Source: CAYQMF01 sp964418595 (GTDB lineage Bacteria > Planctomycetota > UBA1135 > UBA2386). From it: 18,113 nt of DNA. Below the pieces are notes generated by a model. The model saw only the letters and a list, made by a program, of their open reading frames with translations. It was not told where the DNA came from and did not search any database. The number at the start of each line of letters is the position of its first letter. The first letter of the stretch is position 1. The stretch spans positions 1 through 18,113 of the forward strand of contig CAYQMF010000132.1 in NCBI GenBank assembly GCA_964418595.1, read 5' to 3'. Of this stretch, positions 15,966-18,113 are shown one piece after another. Position numbers and translations under genes: made by a program.

Positions 15966-16074
15966 AGCCCATCTCGCGCTCTACACCGCGGTGATGCGGG
16001 GCACGCCGACCCTGCGCAAGGTCGAGCGCGAGTTGATCGCAGTCGTCGTGAGCGCAGCGAACGGCTGCCGCTAT

Positions 16075-16106
16075 TGACTGCACCACCATCGGCGCGGTCT
16101 GCGCCG
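16075..16106 (+). promoter_or_regulatory. UGA-Sec codon with bacterial SECIS hairpin
   Basis: TGA at 16075-16077 is followed by a 6-bp perfect stem, CGGCGC (16090-16095) with GCGCCG (16101-16106), closing the five-base loop GGTCT (16096-16100). The loop begins 18 nt after the TGA. From memory, the E. coli fdhF SECIS also has GGUCU at 18 nt, and a GGU/GU apical motif is what SelB binds. The hairpin lies within the coding frame, as bacterial SECIS elements do. Confidence 0.78.
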
Positions 16107-16413
16107 CCTGCTCGCCGACGACGCCCTCGCCGCGGCCGTCGTCGCCGACTGGCGGAGTGCCGGCCTCGACGCGAAGCGCGAGGCGATGCTCGCCTACGCC
16201 GAGAAGCTCACCGCGACGCCGGGCGCGATGACCCGAGCCGACGTCGAGGTCCTGCGCGTCGCCGGCTTCACCGACGCCGACGTCCTCGCCATCGCCGAGG
16301 TCACCGCCTACTACGCGTACGTGAACCGCATCGCCGATGGCCTGGGGGTCGAGTTGGAGGGCGATTCCCCACCCGCGTGACCTCGGTGGGGTCCGCCACA
16401 CGCCCGGCGAAAC

Positions 16414-16435
16414 AACCGGACGCCGCCGTCCGGTT
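16414..16435 (+). terminator. Terminator-like hairpin after the selenoprotein gene
   Basis: AACCGGACG (16414-16422) and CGTCCGGTT (16427-16435) form a perfect 9-bp stem with a CCGC loop, 34 bp after the stop codon at 16380. Only a weak T-containing tail (CTGCTT) follows, so it may be an intrinsic terminator or merely an RNA-stabilising hairpin. Nothing else is seen in the 94-bp gap before the next remnant. Confidence 0.45.
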
Positions 16436-16474
16436 CTGCTTGCCCGCAGCCCCGGCGAGGTCGACGCTGTCCCC

Positions 16475-16669
16475 ATGCGGGTCTTCGTCACCGGGACAAC
16501 CGGGTTCATCGGCGGAGCGGTGGCGCGGGCGCTCGCCGCCGCCGGTCGCGACGTGATCGAACTCTTCCGCCGACCCGAGCCGGGGGCCGGACTCGCGCGC
16601 CAGGAGAGCGGAAAGTCGGCGGCCAACGCCGACAGGCATGCGGCCGCATGGGGCGCGTACGCCGGCTGA
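16475..16669 (+). pseudogene. Truncated NAD-dependent epimerase/dehydratase remnant
   Basis: An ATG at 16475 opens a 64-residue frame starting MRVFVTGTTGFIGGAVARAL, a textbook N-terminal NAD(P)-binding motif (TGxxGxxG) of extended short-chain dehydrogenases such as nucleoside-diphosphate-sugar epimerases. The homology continues through the second strand (DVIELFRR, about 27-34), then is lost. The remainder is low-complexity, and a stop follows where about 250 more residues would be expected. The lost part coincides with two palindromes (16615-16633 and 16637-16650), suggesting a deletion or small insertion at the break. It partly overlaps the upstream start option of the next methyltransferase. 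Confidence 0.65.
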
Positions 16670-17424
16670 CCGTGGCATCGATCCTCGAGACACTCCGCGC
16701 GATCGCACAGAACGCGATCCTCGTGCTGCCCGTCATGCGCAGGCTCAGCCTGCGCACGCACGTCACGGGGATCGACGGCGACCCCGGCCTGGCGGCCGCG
16801 GCCTTCGACTTCCTGGCCGAACGTGCGGAACTCGACGGCAAGACCCTGCTCGAGCTGGGGCCCGGCAAGACTCTCGAAGTACTCGAACTGGCGCGCACCG
16901 CGGGCGCGAACGCATCCGCCGCCGACATCGTTCCGCACCTGACGCTAGCGGGTGCGCGCGCGCGCGGAATCGACCATCGGCTCTATCCCGGTCGCAGCCT
17001 GCCCTGGCCCGACGCGTCGTTCGATGTCGTCTTCAGCTACTACTCCCTCCAGCACGTCCGCTGGCCCGACGTCACCGTGCGCGAGATCGCGCGCGTGCTC
17101 AAGCCAGGGGGTCGGCTGGTGTGCCGCGTCGACCTGCGCGACCACTACCACATGGCGGAGCCCGGTCGCGAATACCAGTGCCTCAAGACCCCGGCCTGGC
17201 TGTGGCGACTCATGACCTGGAACCGCGGCAGCTACGTGAACCGGCTGCGCTGTCCGGCCTGGATCGCCCTGTTCGAGACCGCAGGCCTGCGGGTGATCCG
17301 GCTGGATCGGCACCGCAACCCTGCCCTCGTCGCCGCGAACCGTGGGCATCGCTACCTGCGCGGCCTCTCCGACGATGAGCTGGCGACGTTCCAGTTCGAC
17401 GCCGTGGTCGAACGGCCGGAGTGA
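16648..17424 (+). CDS. Class I SAM-dependent methyltransferase
   Basis: The protein has 258 residues from the ATG at 16648, or 250 from the GTG at 16672. The GTG avoids overlap with the epimerase remnant and may be the true start. SAM motif I is LLELGPGKTLEV at about 67-78, followed by the FDVVFSYYSLQHVRWPD and REIARVLKPGGRLVCRVD motifs of the Methyltransf_11 family. The N-terminal part resembles methyltransferases of sugar or lipid modification clusters, but the substrate is not recognisable. The stop overlaps the GTG of the next gene in a GTGA junction, so the two are translationally coupled. Confidence 0.82.
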   Translation: MGRVRRLTVASILETLRAIAQNAILVLPVMRRLSLRTHVTGIDGDPGLAAAAFDFLAERAELDGKTLLELGPGKTLEVLELARTAGANASAADIVPHLTLAGARARGIDHRLYPGRSLPWPDASFDVVFSYYSLQHVRWPDVTVREIARVLKPGGRLVCRVDLRDHYHMAEPGREYQCLKTPAWLWRLMTWNRGSYVNRLRCPAWIALFETAGLRVIRLDRHRNPALVAANRGHRYLRGLSDDELATFQFDAVVERPE

Positions 17425-18062
17425 AGCACACGGGGCGAGCCTCGGTCGTCGCGCGCGCGTGTCTCGGCGCCACCCTGGTGCTGCTCCTCGTGCTGCACGC
17501 GCTCCGGTCGGACCTCGACCCCTGGATCCGGCACCTCAGCGAGTACGCCATCGGAGCGCACGGCGCGCTCATGACACTCGCGTTCCTCATTTCCGCGGGC
17601 GGCGCGGCCGCGGTGGCCGCGATGTTCGCGACCACGGTTGCGGAATCGCCGTCGCGAAGAGTCGCACGCGCCGGACTCGCGCTGGCCGCGGTCACCAACG
17701 CGGCCATGGCGATCTTCGTCACCGACCTCTCGGTGCCCGACGCGACCGGTCTGCTGGCAAGGACCACCAGCGGCAAGATCCATGACTGGCTCGCTCGGGC
17801 ACACGCGCTGGCGTGGCTCATCGCGACGGCCGCCACCGCGCTCGCCCTCCGCGTCGATCCCCGCTGGCGCAGGTTCGTACCCTGGTCGATCGCCACCGGC
17901 ACCCTGGTGATCCTCGGCCTGACCGGCCGGATCCTGTCGACGCCGACCGCCGTCGGCATCACGCAGCGCATCTGGGTCGCGACGATCCTCGCCTGGGGCC
18001 TCGCTCACGCCATCGCCGCGCCCCCACCGCGAGCGCGTCTCGCTGCGAGCCCGCCTCGCTAG
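17421..18062 (+). CDS. DUF998-like multi-spanning membrane protein
   Basis: This 213-residue protein has six predicted membrane helices, at about 10-28, 46-70, 84-100, 124-142, 150-168 and 178-196. The segment LRSDLDPWIRHLSEYAIGAHGALMTLAFLISAGG after helix 1 matches the pattern of DUF998 proteins, in which a conserved SEYA-G segment links the first two helices. The function of the family is not known. The GTG start at 17421 overlaps the methyltransferase stop (GTGA), which makes a two-gene operon and suggests a shared membrane-related role. The C-terminus is a short Pro/Arg/Ala-rich tail. Confidence 0.7.
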   Translation: MKHTGRASVVARACLGATLVLLLVLHALRSDLDPWIRHLSEYAIGAHGALMTLAFLISAGGAAAVAAMFATTVAESPSRRVARAGLALAAVTNAAMAIFVTDLSVPDATGLLARTTSGKIHDWLARAHALAWLIATAATALALRVDPRWRRFVPWSIATGTLVILGLTGRILSTPTAVGITQRIWVATILAWGLAHAIAAPPPRARLAASPPR

Positions 18063-18086
18063 CCCTCAAACAAGCGACAAGAGGGC
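18062..18086 (+). terminator. Weak hairpin after the DUF998-like gene
   Basis: GCCCTC (18062-18067) and GAGGGC (18081-18086) can pair around a 13-nt AC-rich loop directly after the stop codon. No T-run follows, so this is a low-confidence terminator candidate at the window edge. The remaining bases to 18113 show nothing I can name. Confidence 0.25.
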
Positions 18087-18113
18087 GCGTTTCGTGGTGA
18101 CCGGAGGGCGTTC

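Larger units (their letters stand above)
15638..16380 (+). pseudogene. CMD/AhpD-like peroxidase-related selenoprotein gene (CxxU), split by an insertion
   Basis: A GTG at 15638, 9 nt after a good AGGAG, starts a protein reading MAWIDTRIPP...GQVDNILAVHALHPAGLEAH (48 residues). The family continuation LALYTAVMRGTPTLRKVERE resumes only at 15973, in another frame, and runs to the TGA at 16378-16380. Removing 191 bp gives an intact 183-residue protein of normal length for this family of AhpD-like thiol peroxidases/disulfide reductases. At the redox site the reading is NGC-RY-TGA-LHHH: the second Cys of CxxC is a TGA codon (16075-16077), and a SECIS-like hairpin follows, so selenocysteine is very likely. 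As it stands the frame from 15638 stops at 15992-15994, overlapping an ATG (15994-15996) that opens the Sec-bearing half of 128 residues. Whether any product is made is unknown. A plain nonsense mutation is the alternative. Confidence 0.82.

Noticed and set aside
16075..16077. TGA as a simple nonsense mutation (TGC to TGA) in a dying gene
   Set aside because: Not excluded, because the gene is also split, but the exact position at the redox Cys and the correctly spaced GGTCT hairpin favour selenocysteine.

Overview
The window is GC-rich throughout and every gene is bacterial. It probably comes from a Planctomycetota-like or neighbouring Gram-negative high-GC phylum. This is inferred from the large SurA/PpiD-like membrane protein beside the translation genes, the sparse Shine-Dalgarno sequences and the Gly/Arg-rich tail on ribosomal protein S2. 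No 16S rRNA gene is present to confirm it.

Layout. Positions 1-123 hold the 3' end of a plus-strand gene. A minus-strand exported SGNH/GDSL-like hydrolase follows (136-1074). From 1123 to 5178 runs a plus-strand surface-glycan-type module: a DPM1-like GT2 glycosyltransferase, a UDP-galactopyranose-mutase/HemY-like flavoprotein, and two SAM methyltransferases, the last three tightly packed. From 10826 down to 5216 runs the minus-strand translation cluster rpsB-tsf-pyrH-frr, then a Trm112-like protein and a 751-residue SurA/PpiD-like membrane protein. A good sigma70-type promoter lies upstream of rpsB. From 11089 to 14029 is a plus-strand operon: a receiver-GGDEF diguanylate cyclase, a CoA-type Nudix hydrolase, rsmE and a KDPG aldolase. 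Its first two junctions are GTGA overlaps. A hairpin plus T-run then separates it from icd, a Thermus-type isocitrate dehydrogenase with the extra C-terminal domain (14138-15625).

The most notable region is 15638-16380, directly after icd. It encodes a carboxymuconolactone decarboxylase/AhpD-like peroxidase-related protein in which the second cysteine of the CxxC redox motif is an in-frame TGA (16075-16077). A hairpin with a GGUCU apical loop follows, 18 nt downstream, as expected of a bacterial SECIS element, so this looks like a selenoprotein gene (CxxU). The same gene is split by a 191-bp insertion with 10-bp terminal inverted repeats (15783-15792 and 15956-15965) and a 7-bp direct repeat, a MITE-like element. 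Removing it restores the frame exactly. The insertion shifts the frame, but the resulting stop overlaps an ATG (TGATG at 15992-15996) in the frame of the Sec-bearing half.

The right end holds a terminator-like hairpin, a truncated NAD-dependent epimerase remnant, a third SAM methyltransferase and a DUF998-like six-helix membrane protein. These neighbours, together with the broken selenoprotein gene, suggest a locally decaying accessory stretch beside conserved housekeeping genes. No tRNA, rRNA, CRISPR array or full transposase was seen.
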